From: CAVRZY01 sp963725415
GTDB taxonomy: Bacteria; Acidobacteriota; Terriglobia; Bryobacterales; Bryobacteraceae
Direction of reading: 5' to 3'
Assembly: GCA_963725415.1 (NCBI GenBank)
Contig: CAVRZY010000084.1
Location: 1 to 15,256 of the forward strand
Length of the DNA stretch: 15,256 nucleotides
The stretch's first letter is position 1. Each line of letters begins with the position of its first letter. The notes beneath the pieces are model-generated. The model did no database searches and was not told the DNA's origin. It saw nothing but the letters and a program-made list of their open reading frames with translations. The translations under genes and the position numbers were made by a program. Shown here in pieces: positions 1 through 7,375 of this stretch.

Positions 1-1194
1 TGAAGCCACATCCAGGTCTCCAGCAGCAGACCGGCGCCGACCGCGGCTGCGGCCAACACCAGCCACCGCACCGCCCGATCGCTCCAGAACAGCAGCGCCA
101 TCACCAGCACCAGATCGGCGAGTTGCCCGAACAGGTCGCGGACCTGGAGGAGCACGCGGCCCGGAAGATACTGGATTTTTTGTGTCCAGGGCATTTCCCG
201 AATCGAGCGGTAGGTGTCCGGTTTCGGGCGGCTGTGCTCCGCGTTCACCTCCGCGCTGTCAGACGCCTTGGCGTCTGTGCGGGGCAGGATCCAGAGCGCT
301 GGCGCGAAGTTGTACTGCCTCTGGTACAAGAGGTAGGGGAGGTCAAAAGGACTTCCGGTAACGCGCCAGTTGTAGTATCCCTGGAAGGCCGCACCAGCGG
401 CGAGGACCAGGGCGGCCGGGAAGAGCACTCGCTTAGCCAGCCTCCTCAGCGGCAGGCGACTCGTCCGGAAAGCCCAATGGGCGAGCGCCCCAGCCACGAA
501 CAACGCCAGCAGTCCACCTTCGTACGGACGCGTGAGGAATAGCAGAAACACCGCGCCCGCCAACAGCCAGGAGAAGCCCAACCGGCCGTGGCGCGTAATG
601 CGTCGATAAGCGCCCAGCAACAGGGCGCTGGCAAATGCAGCAACTGCGCCGCCCCAGTAGGATTCCATCCAGTAGTGGCCGCTGAAGAAGGTGAGCAGGG
701 AGAAAAGGCCCCGCCAGGGCCCATCCCGGTGGCACCCAGGCCTGCAACATCCAACATATCCCCGCCACCAGCAGGCCCACGCTGAGCACCACGCCATAAA
801 AGGGATGACCGAAAAGCACCTGACCGAGCGCTAGAAACAGAGCCTGGCCCGGCTGGTACTTTGACGCGTAGGTGGGCCGTGACAGAACATGGCCGTTCTC
901 GAAGAACTGCGAGAGCGGGTGAGGAGGATTGGTCAGGCGTCCGGAGGCCAAGGTGTCCGCCCCCAGCAGGTAACTGAACTCGTCGTAGACAGTCGGCTCC
1001 GGGACAGGAATCCACGGCAGCAGCAGAAGTCGCACGATCACGGTGAGCGCCCCCAGCCCCAGGACGCAGGCGCGGCGGTGCCGGCCCACGCGGTCGAGTG
1101 CGTACAGGAAGCGGTTCAGCCCATGGTGGGCGAAGCTCACCAGGGCGAGGCCGGCTTTTACTGCGGTTTCCTTTCGAGCCACCTTTGTGTTCAT
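1..1194 (-). CDS. GT-C / ArnT-like (GT39, PMT_2) membrane glycosyltransferase, partial, frameshifted
   Basis: A polytopic membrane protein likely to transfer sugar from a polyprenyl-phosphate donor on the outer face of the inner membrane. The start ATG is at 1194. A hydrophobic helix near residues 45-60 is followed by a first external loop with YDEFSYLL, matching the acidic catalytic loop of GT-C enzymes, then alternating hydrophobic segments. The first ~160 codons read in one frame to a CCCC run at 709-712. There the frame shifts: skipping one base restores a long, well-formed protein (SLLTFFSGHYWMES, then SYWGGAVAAFASALLLGAYRR, later LTRPYEGGLLALFVAGA) that stays open to base 1. So this is one gene with a +1 indel, truncated by the window edge after about 397 codons. 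The N-terminal reading frame that continues past 709 on its own is out-of-frame noise. Donor and acceptor cannot be predicted. No clear Shine-Dalgarno sequence is seen. Confidence 0.75.
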
Positions 1195-1444
1195 CTCAGG
1201 CCCGGATTTTCTGAGATCATATCACTTGCGGCCCAACTCGGAGCCGCGGATCTTTCCAGCGCCAGCTCTCACTAGTGCATCGTCCGATTAGTCCCTTGGA
1301 GTATCGGGCTCGGGGCAAAACGGGTACAGGCAACCAATTGCCCACTGCGCAATTGGACCCTGCCCCCGTTTTGCGCGGTCTCGATACCAGAAAGCACTTA
1401 TCGGACGATGCGCTAGCTGGGAATGGCGGGACGGGGGGAAGGTC
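1195..1444. other. Intergenic region holding the MITE
   Basis: The 250 bases between two minus-strand genes contain no convincing gene. Most of the space is the fold-back element. The remaining 1195-1271 is the upstream region of the glycosyltransferase gene. It has a short inverted repeat CTCAG/CTGAG just before the start codon and no recognisable promoter hexamers. Confidence 0.6.
1272..1416. mobile_element. 139-bp fold-back MITE, IS630-type (TA duplication in CTAG)
   Basis: Positions 1272-1290 and 1398-1416 are 19-bp inverted repeats matching at 17 positions, with core GCATCGTCCGAT / ATCGGACGATGC. Each end abuts a CTAG: TA at 1273-1274 and TA at 1414-1415 would be the target duplication, leaving an element of 1275-1413. 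The inside is also palindromic: GTATCG/CGATAC (1301-1306, 1382-1387), GCAAAACGGG/CCCGTTTTGC (1315-1324, 1365-1374) and CCAATTGC/GCAATTGG (1334-1341, 1349-1356), with the centre near 1345. The whole element can fold into one long imperfect hairpin. It has no coding capacity. IS630/Tc1-mariner transposases are known to insert at CTAG and duplicate TA, which is the basis of the family call. No second copy is seen in this window. Confidence 0.75.
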
Positions 1445-2095
1445 CTATCGCACCTTGAGGGTGAACTTTTTGCGATCGGTGCGCCCGTCAGCGCTGGAAG
1501 CGACCAAGGTGAAGCGGGTGGTTTGAGGCGGAAAGGATCTGACGCAGTTCTTCTCGACGGGTGGCAGGTTCCAGCCGATCGGCTCGAGGCGAACGGCGCT
1601 GGCGTTCGCTACTCCATAGCACATGGTGAATGGCTCGCCCCTCCTGATCTCCTTGTGACTCACGGCCAGGAACAGGATGGTGGGCGGCGCGGGATTCACC
1701 TTTACCGTGAAGGATTCGGATAGCTGGGTTCCGTCCAGGCCGTCCACTACGAGCTTGAAAGTCGTGGTGCGCTCCGGGGTGACCGAGAGACAGCGGTTGC
1801 GCGCGGGCTTGAGCTTCTGAATGGGTGGATCGATTTGCACGGAGCGGGCATACTCGACCCCGTAGCAGACAATGACGTGTTGGCCTTTGGTGACTTCGCC
1901 GCTGCTGGCGTAGAACTGGAGGATCTTGACGGCCGTGCCGGCGGGTTCCTCAGGGTTCTTGTAGGCGCGGGCTGGTGCGGCTTTGCGGGCCCGCTCCATC
2001 TCGCGGTTGGCCAGATACCGTGTGGCTGCGACCCACCCCAGGTAGAGCAGGGCGATCCCGACCGCCACCAGCGTATACGGCGATATTTTTCTCAC
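1445..2095 (-). CDS. Membrane-anchored protein with two tandem CYGV beta-sandwich-like repeats, unknown function
   Basis: I do not recognise a named family. An N-terminal hydrophobic helix (about residues 8-24) is followed by a short charged, Ala-rich stretch and two homologous domains of about 75 residues. Each domain opens with an I-L-x-F-hydrophobic strand, has the motif CYGV, a second Cys (NRCLSV and KNCVRS) before the sequence T-T-x-F-x-LV, and closes with FT(V/L)KV. The pattern suggests duplicated Ig-like or bacterial pre-albumin-like beta-sandwiches, each able to form one disulfide, exposed outside the cytoplasm. Start choice: a TTG at 2104 is possible, but GTG at 2095 has GAGGG nine bases upstream and is preferred (216 residues); with TTG it would be 219. 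The gene stands alone, 92 bp beyond the nucleosidase stop region. Role unknown. Confidence 0.7.
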   Translation of the reverse strand: MRKISPYTLVAVGIALLYLGWVAATRYLANREMERARKAAPARAYKNPEEPAGTAVKILQFYASSGEVTKGQHVIVCYGVEYARSVQIDPPIQKLKPARNRCLSVTPERTTTFKLVVDGLDGTQLSESFTVKVNPAPPTILFLAVSHKEIRRGEPFTMCYGVANASAVRLEPIGWNLPPVEKNCVRSFPPQTTRFTLVASSADGRTDRKKFTLKVR

Positions 2096-2196
2096 GCCAA
2101 GCAACCCTCGATGAGTTTAGAAACCGCCCCGGGGGAAAAGTTCCCGGGCAGGAGCACGGAAGCCATGCGGTGATCTCGCCGAAGCGCTGCGGCCTT

Positions 2197-2910
2197 TCAT
2201 TCCCTTCGTGATCCCAGGCTGATCCAGGCGGGCAGGTGCTGGATCAGGCTCTTCATGATTGCGGCGGCGCCCTGGACGTAGACTTGCAGGCGGCCCTGGT
2301 AAGCCTCGCCGGAATCGGTTCCCACTAGGTCGCTTACGCCGCGCAGGATCAAACAGCGCACGCGGTTTCGTGCCGCGACCCAGGCAATCGAGCCGGATTC
2401 CCAGTCGCCCGCCACGGCCCCGAACCTTGCCTTGAGCAACGGGATTTCGGCGGCAATCAGATCGCGATCGCCGGAGACAATCAGGCTACGGCGAACCCTC
2501 TGAGGCAGTTGGCTGCCCAGCCAGGAGAGATCCAGGTTCGTGGTGTAGTGAGCAATCGCGGCCTGGGGATCGGTCATCTGCTCGACGATGTCGTAGACGA
2601 TGGCACGTTCCACCAACAGGATCTCACCGCGCTCGATTTCCCCTTCAAAGCCGCCGCAGGTGCCCAGGTTGACGATCAGGGGAGGCGCCCAGCGGTCGAT
2701 GACATATTGGGCGGATGCGGCCGCGGAGATCTTGCCCCATCCGCCCCGAAAGAAGATCACCGGCGTTTCACGCCCGTCAATGACGAGGCCAGCAGTGAGC
2801 CAGTCCCCGAGTGGAGACGACTGTAGCTCGACGGCCGGGAATAAAGGCAAGGTGGCCTGCCATTCGAACCGGCAGGAGATGATTACGACGGTTTCCACGG
2901 AGCGTTCCAC
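2197..2910 (-). CDS. MTAN/PNP-family nucleosidase or nucleoside phosphorylase (5'-methylthioadenosine/SAH nucleosidase-like)
   Basis: A 237-residue protein of the PNP/UDP phosphorylase fold. Visible motifs in order: a first strand VVIISCRFEW with Glu16, equivalent to the N-terminal Glu of MTA/SAH nucleosidase; NLGTCGG at 81-87 (phosphate/ribose loop); LIVSGDRD near 143-150; DWESGS with Glu171, equivalent to the ribose-binding Glu; and RGVSD with Asp194, the expected general acid on the purine N7. All key acidic residues are present, so it is probably active on a purine nucleoside-type substrate. The substrate is uncertain, and hopanoid-associated (HpnG-like) members of the fold are an alternative. 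Start GTG at 2910 (GTG at 2898 also possible) lies 8 bp after the permease stop, so translation is probably coupled. The longer open frame reaching back to 3549 is only an antisense-like overlap with the permease. Confidence 0.8.
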   Translation of the reverse strand: MERSVETVVIISCRFEWQATLPLFPAVELQSSPLGDWLTAGLVIDGRETPVIFFRGGWGKISAAASAQYVIDRWAPPLIVNLGTCGGFEGEIERGEILLVERAIVYDIVEQMTDPQAAIAHYTTNLDLSWLGSQLPQRVRRSLIVSGDRDLIAAEIPLLKARFGAVAGDWESGSIAWVAARNRVRCLILRGVSDLVGTDSGEAYQGRLQVYVQGAAAIMKSLIQHLPAWISLGSRRE

Positions 2911-2918
2911 GGCGCGGC

Positions 2919-5288
2919 TCACTCGTAGTGTAGCGCCACAATGGGATCGACCTGCGTCGCTCGGCGCGCGGGGATGTAGCTGGCCGCCAGCGCGACGGCC
3001 ATCAGAACCAGCGTGACGCTCGCGAAGACCATGGGGTCGCTGGTTTTCACTCCGAACAGGGCGCGGGCCAGGACGCGCGCGAGGGCCAGGCCTCCCGCCA
3101 GGCCGAGCACCGCGCCTAGAGCCGCCAAACGCAGGCCCTGCCGCACCACCAGCTTCACCACGTCGCTGCGTTGCGCGCCCAGCGCCCGCCGGATCCCGAT
3201 TTCGCGCGTGCGTTGCGTCACCAGATGCGAGATCACTCCGTACAGACCCAGCGCCGCCAGAAACAGCGCCGCTCCGCAGAAACACGCAATCCCAACCACC
3301 ATGGCGCCCGGGAAATAGCCCGAGATGACGTCCTCCATGGACTGGATGTAAGAGACGGGCAGGTCGCGGTCGAGGGCGCGAATCTCGCCCCGCACCGCAG
3401 CCAGCAGGCTCATCGGCTGGGCGGTGGTGCGCACCGCCAGCGCCATGTTTGGCGAGGGATCCTGGGCGTGAGGCACGAACATTTCCGGGGAGGGCGGCCG
3501 AACCAGGATCTGTTTCGCGTTGCTTGCGACCCCCACGATGGTACTCCACTGGCGCCCCGCCGGCCGGATGCGCTTGCCGATCGGATCTTCGTTAGGCCAG
3601 TGAAGCTGCGCCATACGCTCGTTGATGATGAGGACCGGCGGGGCGCCCTCGCGATCTTGCTGGGTGAAGTGCCGGCCGCGGCGCAAGGGAATGCCAAGTG
3701 TCCGGAAGTACTCGGGGCCGGCGATCGTATAAGCAGCGAACAGGGAGTCGCCGGCGGCGCGCGGGGTGCGGCCTTCGATCTCGAAACTCAGGGCGAGGTT
3801 GGTTCCGGTCAGCGGCAATGCGCTCATGACGGCCGCAGATTGAACACCCGGCAGCACCGCGGCCCGCTCGACGACCTGCCGGTAGAAGGCCGTCCGCTGC
3901 TGCGCCTTCGCATACTTCAATTGCGGGAGAGACAAGTGCATGGTCAGAAGGTTCTGGGTGCGGAAGCCGGGATCCGCCTTCCGAAGCTGGACGAAACTCT
4001 TGATCAGGAGGCCTGCTCCGACAAGCAGCACCAGCGCGACCGCCATCTCGGAGACCACCAGGGCGTTGCGGAGGCGCCGGCCCGAGCCCGCCGCCACGCT
4101 CCTGGCCCCGGCTTTCAGCGCTTCATTTACGTCAGGCTTCGACGCGCTGAGAGCTGGCGCCAGGCCGAACACCAGACCCGTGACCAGCGAGATCAGCACG
4201 GTGAATCCCAGGACCCGGGCATCCACTCCGATCTCCGCCAGCTCGGGAACGGTGGCGATCAAGGCGGTGCGAATCCACACCACCAGCAGCAGGCCCAGGC
4301 CGCCGCTGGTGACGGCCAGGAGCAGGCCTTCCGTGAGCAGTTGCCAAACGATGCGCAAGCGGCTCGCGCCCAGTGCCATGCGCACCGCAACCTCCTTCTG
4401 CCGCGCCGCGGCCCGCGCCAGTTGCAGGTTGGCGATATTGGCGCAGACGATGAGCAGAATCAATCCGACCGCCGTGAGGAGGATCAAGAAGGCAGGAAGA
4501 ACGTCGGCGAGGGACATCTCGCGCATCGAGAAGACCGCCACGCCCCAACCGGCGTTGCTCTCCGGATACTGTTGCTCGAGGCGGCGCGCGATGGTGCTCA
4601 TCGCGACCTGCGCCCGCTCGAAGGTGAGGCCCGGCTTGAGACGCGCCACTACCTGAAGGGAACGGTTGGCGCGATCGGCTGCTCCGTTCTCGGCAAGCAG
4701 CGGTGTCCACACGTCGCAGCCCGCATAGAAGGAGCGGTGAATGCGGGGCACCACGCCCACGATGGTGTAGCTCTCCCCATCCAGTGTCAGCTCCAGGCCC
4801 AGAACCTCGGGCTTCGAGCCGAAGCGCCTCTGCCACAGGCTGTCGCTGATCAGGACTACCCGCTCACGGCCGGGCCTCTCCTCTTCCGGCAGAAAGCCGC
4901 GGCCCACAACCGGTTTGAAACCCAGCGCCGCGAAGAAGGCCACCGAGGCCCGTGCACCGCGCAGACTCTCCGGTCCCTCGCCGCTGGTTACGTTGAAGCT
5001 GCGCTCCTGGACCGCGCCCATCTCCTCGAAGACCTGGTTCTGTTCCCTCCAGTCCGCATAGTTCGCGAAGGACACAGCGCTGGTTGTCCCTTTCGCGAGA
5101 TTCCGCTCGCTCACCACAGCCAGCCGCTCGGAATCCTTGAAGGGCAGCGGCTGGGTGACCAGGACATTGACCGCGCTGAAAACCGCCGTGATCACGGCCA
5201 TGCCGAGTGCCAGCATGACCACGGCCACCGCCGTGAAGCCGGGGCTCTTTAAGAGCAGACGGAGGGCATGCCGGATATCTTGCAGCAT
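2919..5288 (-). CDS. ABC transporter permease, ADOP type (acidobacterial duplicated orphan permease; MacB_PCD-FtsX x2)
   Basis: A 789-residue protein with two copies of the MacB periplasmic core plus FtsX module. The N-terminal MLQDIRHALRLLLKSPGFT followed by a TM helix is a hallmark of the ADOP family. The layout is TM1 at about 18-45, periplasmic domain to about 240, an FtsX three-helix block at about 270-390 (ending near the conserved DVNEALKAGAR), a new TM at about 408-430, a second periplasmic domain to about 650, and a final FtsX block at about 670-785 containing RTREIGIRRALGAQRSDVV and ending PIVALHYE. Family members of this type lack a nucleotide-binding domain in the same polypeptide, and none is encoded nearby, hence 'orphan'. 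It probably moves a hydrophobic compound or lipoprotein, or transmits force across the envelope; the substrate is unknown. Length and both modules are complete. No PadR-type regulator, a frequent neighbour of such genes, is visible here. Confidence 0.93.
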   Translation of the reverse strand: MLQDIRHALRLLLKSPGFTAVAVVMLALGMAVITAVFSAVNVLVTQPLPFKDSERLAVVSERNLAKGTTSAVSFANYADWREQNQVFEEMGAVQERSFNVTSGEGPESLRGARASVAFFAALGFKPVVGRGFLPEEERPGRERVVLISDSLWQRRFGSKPEVLGLELTLDGESYTIVGVVPRIHRSFYAGCDVWTPLLAENGAADRANRSLQVVARLKPGLTFERAQVAMSTIARRLEQQYPESNAGWGVAVFSMREMSLADVLPAFLILLTAVGLILLIVCANIANLQLARAAARQKEVAVRMALGASRLRIVWQLLTEGLLLAVTSGGLGLLLVVWIRTALIATVPELAEIGVDARVLGFTVLISLVTGLVFGLAPALSASKPDVNEALKAGARSVAAGSGRRLRNALVVSEMAVALVLLVGAGLLIKSFVQLRKADPGFRTQNLLTMHLSLPQLKYAKAQQRTAFYRQVVERAAVLPGVQSAAVMSALPLTGTNLALSFEIEGRTPRAAGDSLFAAYTIAGPEYFRTLGIPLRRGRHFTQQDREGAPPVLIINERMAQLHWPNEDPIGKRIRPAGRQWSTIVGVASNAKQILVRPPSPEMFVPHAQDPSPNMALAVRTTAQPMSLLAAVRGEIRALDRDLPVSYIQSMEDVISGYFPGAMVVGIACFCGAALFLAALGLYGVISHLVTQRTREIGIRRALGAQRSDVVKLVVRQGLRLAALGAVLGLAGGLALARVLARALFGVKTSDPMVFASVTLVLMAVALAASYIPARRATQVDPIVALHYE

Positions 5289-5558
5289 ACTCGGAAATAC
5301 GGAAACGATGAGGGCGGAGTTCCAGTTGTTAGAGGGCCCTCGCGCGCCGCAGCGGCTTTCCGCTCAGCCTGCTTGTACACGTTGCCGGGCCTGCACTCGG
5401 CCGACTCGACGAACTTCGGACGGGGCACCTCGAAGAGCGCCGTCGTGAACCGCAGTTCTGAAGCGAGGGCGCCGATGGGCATGTAGTTCCCGTTCCCAAC
5501 AGCCGATTAAAGAAATGGCGCTGGGCCCCTCGCAATCGGCCGTTCAAAGGGGTACATT
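5289..5558. other. Intergenic region upstream of the permease, no recognised gene
   Basis: This stretch separates the permease start from the methyltransferase remnant. Open frames exist on both strands but none has a credible family signature or ribosome binding site. An inverted repeat GCCGATT (about 5502) / AATCGGC (about 5534) could form a weak hairpin. GTACATTAT around 5552-5560 might be a promoter -10 for the plus-strand remnant that follows. The permease promoter must lie in this region but I cannot assign hexamers. Confidence 0.4.
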
Positions 5559-5728
5559 ATGGAACCAGGGTCGTGCACGCTCGTGAAGGCTAAAGCGATG
5601 TCGAGGAGGGCAGGGGCGATGCCAATCGTCAACGTGGCGATGGTGCCTCAGCGGACCCGTTTCGCTATCCCGGCGGCAAGACTTGGCTGATAGCGGAGCG
5701 GGGGCCGGATCCAAAACGCGGCTTGTGA
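5559..5728 (+). pseudogene. N-terminal remnant of a D12-class (Dam-like) adenine DNA methyltransferase
   Basis: A plausible original start is ATG 5619, with GGAGG about ten bases before it; ATG 5559 and ATG 5598 are in the same frame. This frame reads MPIVNVAMVPQRTRF and then turns to nonsense. Around 5660 the next frame takes over with FRYPGGKTWLI (about 5659-5691), the signature of motif I (AdoMet binding) at the extreme N-terminus of D12-class adenine methyltransferases. Restoring one base in CGTTTCGC would join them as QRTRFRYPGGKTWLI. After about 5691 nothing resembles the family, and a TGA closes the frame at 5728. About 25-30 codons of a roughly 270-300-codon gene remain, so it cannot be functional. 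It converges on the restriction endonuclease gene, whose stop lies only 3 bp away; this fits the remains of a restriction-modification pair. The identification rests on one short motif. Confidence 0.6.
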
Positions 5729-5731
5729 CAA

Positions 5732-6751
5732 TCAAGGGCTCCAGCAACGGGAGGGCGACCCGACCACCTGTTGGTCAATAGGCGAGATGAACAGCTGCGC
5801 TGGATTCTGGCGGAGCAACCGCCCCGCGATGGTCTCTTCAAGCCGTCCAAGGGTGACCGCATGGCCACACGTGAGCGCTTCCAGCGCCCGTTCCAGTGTG
5901 GTGAAACGATGAAAAGCTGGCTTCAGGATAGCCTCGCCGTGCGACCCGTCATACCGCATAACGAACCACGTGATATCGCAGTTTAAAAGATCGGCGACAT
6001 TGTCCATCTGGCCTAACGACGAGAAGAAGTGCTCGTCCACGACTACGCTCATCTTCTTCCCCCAGTGTCGAAGGAACGGCACGCTCCCTTGGAGTTGCCA
6101 CATCAGGCGCCTAAGCGCACTCTTCCGGCAGTTCGGGTACCGGTCATCCGCCGGGAACGGCAGAGTGCTGCGGTCATCCTTGAGTGCTTTGAACTCCCGC
6201 AGCATGGATGCGCCCGAGAAGTGCGCTGCCTGGATTTCCAACGCGCACCAATGAACGGGGCGTCGGGTTGGGTGCACCAGCACGTTGTCGAGGTAGGCGA
6301 CGTTGTTGGCGTGTGGCGTGCCATTATGTCGTACCTCAAGGAATTCGATGGCCCGCACCACAAGGGCACTCGGATTGCCAAGAATCACACTTCCGACCCA
6401 CTGGAAGATGGTACCGTCCTGCAAGAACCGATAAGGACACGTGGTCCGGAGGGAGCCCGTGGCGTCTACCCTCACTTCATCGCCGATGGTAGTCTTACGA
6501 TACTCTCGCAGCGAGCAGACGCCCCCTTGCCTGGTGCACTTCGTGCCTTTGCCGGGCACTGCCTTCGGATCGAACCTCAAGCAGCTCGCCCGGAAAGGGC
6601 ACTCCGAGGTCGGCCGTTTCTTGGCGGACTCGAGCGCGAAGCTCCGGCGCTGATCCGCAGTCAAACGAACAAAGGAGTATCCGAACCATTCCCCGATTCC
6701 GTGACGCCTCGCCTCGATCGCCTTCTTGGGTGGCAGCTCCCTCTCTACCAT
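5732..6751 (-). CDS. NotI-family type II restriction endonuclease
   Basis: A 339-residue protein with the architecture of NotI. IGEWFG at 19-24 matches the NotI N-terminal aromatic patch. Four cysteines, Cys51 (CPF), Cys72, Cys79 (GGVCS) and Cys105 (TCPYR), match in order and spacing type the Cys4 iron-binding fold of NotI. The core WCALEIQAAHFSG at 168-180 matches the NotI catalytic strand VLEIQTMDFHG, giving Glu172 and Gln174 of the PD-(D/E)-x-Q active site, with Asp155 (YLDN) as the likely partner. NotI is slightly longer (about 380 residues). No internal stop or frameshift is seen, so it may be active. The recognition site cannot be predicted; NotI itself cuts an 8-bp GC-only site. The convergent neighbour is a wrecked adenine methyltransferase. 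No weak or strong ribosome binding site is obvious before ATG 6751. Confidence 0.8.
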   Translation of the reverse strand: MVERELPPKKAIEARRHGIGEWFGYSFVRLTADQRRSFALESAKKRPTSECPFRASCLRFDPKAVPGKGTKCTRQGGVCSLREYRKTTIGDEVRVDATGSLRTTCPYRFLQDGTIFQWVGSVILGNPSALVVRAIEFLEVRHNGTPHANNVAYLDNVLVHPTRRPVHWCALEIQAAHFSGASMLREFKALKDDRSTLPFPADDRYPNCRKSALRRLMWQLQGSVPFLRHWGKKMSVVVDEHFFSSLGQMDNVADLLNCDITWFVMRYDGSHGEAILKPAFHRFTTLERALEALTCGHAVTLGRLEETIAGRLLRQNPAQLFISPIDQQVVGSPSRCWSP

Positions 6752-7065
6752 TGGAGGTGCTCATCACACCCGTGGGCGACGGCGGAACGCAAAGCTGCTC
6801 CGCAAACTGCAACTCTCAGCCGCTATCTTCAGTTCTAACGAGGCTTCGCCTCAGACCGACGAGGCATGTTGCAGCGCTGTCTTCACCGCAGAGCCGCCGA
6901 GAACGCAGACGCGGAGCAGAGAAATCCTGACGGTTTTTCTCCGCGTTATCTGTGCGGCCTGTGCGTCTTTGCGGCGAGAAAAACTTGACTCATTCACGTC
7001 AAGTTCTCAACGTCAAGCCTGAGCTAAAGAGGGATTCGGCTGTGAGAGGCGGCGAGCGGGCGCTT
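6752..7065. other. Non-coding stretch between endonuclease and antitoxin, repeat-bearing
   Basis: No gene is supported. It contains a GAGGC-TTC-GCCTC hairpin at 6840-6852, a dispersed palindrome of the GCAAAG/GCAGAG type (6883-6980), and an AACTTGAC/GTCAAGTT hairpin at 6982-6989/6998-7005 followed by a further GTCAAG at 7012-7017. The first part should hold the endonuclease promoter, but none is clear. Confidence 0.5.
6883..6980. repeat. Dispersed palindromic repeat, copy 1 (CCGCAGAG...CTTTGCGG type)
   Basis: Left arm 6885-6924 begins ACCGCAGAG and is rich in CGCAGA/CGGAG words. Right arm 6933-6978 carries the complement, TTTCTCCGCG and later GTGCGTCTTTGCGG. The arms pair imperfectly around a short centre near 6928, so the unit can form a long hairpin. 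Words of this kind (ACCGCAAAGACGCAGAG and complement) are widely scattered between genes in many environmental bacteria. A related copy lies at 13414-13508. Confidence 0.6.
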
Positions 7066-7093
7066 GTAGCTACTTTTGGCATGAAATAGCTAC
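7066..7093. promoter_or_regulatory. Putative autoregulatory operator of the antitoxin gene
   Basis: GTAGCTAC at 7066-7073 and ATAGCTAC at 7086-7093 are repeated exactly 20 bp apart, about two helical turns, and the second abuts the start codon. Each core TAGCTA is itself palindromic. Antitoxins of the Phd/YefM and VapB classes bind paired short palindromes overlapping their own promoter. TTGTAG (7064-7069) and TAGCTA (7087-7092) sit 17 bp apart and could be the -35 and -10, but transcription would then start inside the predicted gene, so the promoter reading is tentative. Confidence 0.55.
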
Positions 7094-7375
7094 ATGGTCA
7101 CGGTGGCCAGCAAGGAGCTCAAGAATAGGCTCGGAAAATACCTGCGGCTGGTGCGCGCGGGAGAGACCATCCAGATCACGGACCGTGGCAAAGCCTTTGC
7201 CCGTGTTTTTCCCGCTGCCAGCCCCGAACAACAGGAGACGGCCGAGCTGCTGTCCAACCTGCTCCGCAAAGGCGGCATCAAGCTGGGAGCAGGCAGGTTT
7301 GCAGGAAAACCGAGACCCACGGTCCTCAAGCCGGGCAAATCGATCGCCAGGATGGTGGCGGAGGACCGGCGCTAG
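7094..7375 (+). CDS. Type II antitoxin, Phd/YefM family
   Basis: A 93-residue DNA-binding antitoxin. The N-terminus MVTVASKELKNRLGKYLRLV followed by RAGETIQITDRGKAFARVFP is the typical Phd/YefM fold (residues 1-45), which dimerises and binds the operator. The basic C-terminal half (about 55-93) is the flexible part that neutralises the toxin. Start ATG 7094 lies directly on the second operator repeat, so there is no Shine-Dalgarno sequence; leaderless translation or a slightly different start is possible. Downstream, in the same reading frame after the TAG, lies only the C-terminal part of a PIN toxin. The antitoxin looks intact and may survive as a solitary regulator or as protection against a related toxin elsewhere; both are inference. 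Confidence 0.85.
   Translation: MVTVASKELKNRLGKYLRLVRAGETIQITDRGKAFARVFPAASPEQQETAELLSNLLRKGGIKLGAGRFAGKPRPTVLKPGKSIARMVAEDRR

Noticed and set aside
2911..3549. N-terminal extension of the nucleosidase frame
   Set aside because: This part overlaps the permease in another frame and is low-complexity Arg/Gly/Pro sequence. The conserved fold starts near 2898-2910.
3171..5252. Plus-strand open frame of 693 codons opposite the permease
   Set aside because: Its composition is charged and Arg/His/Gln-rich without any domain, and it is the antisense shadow of a well-conserved GC-rich gene.
5249..5547. Small minus- and plus-strand frames upstream of the permease
   Set aside because: They overlap each other, show no homology that I recognise and have no ribosome binding site.
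6029..6838. Plus-strand open frame opposite the restriction enzyme
   Set aside because: It has no family features, while the minus strand carries the NotI motifs.
6883..7020. CRISPR-like repeats upstream of the antitoxin
   Set aside because: The repeated words are irregular and arranged as a palindrome, not as constant direct repeats with equal spacers.
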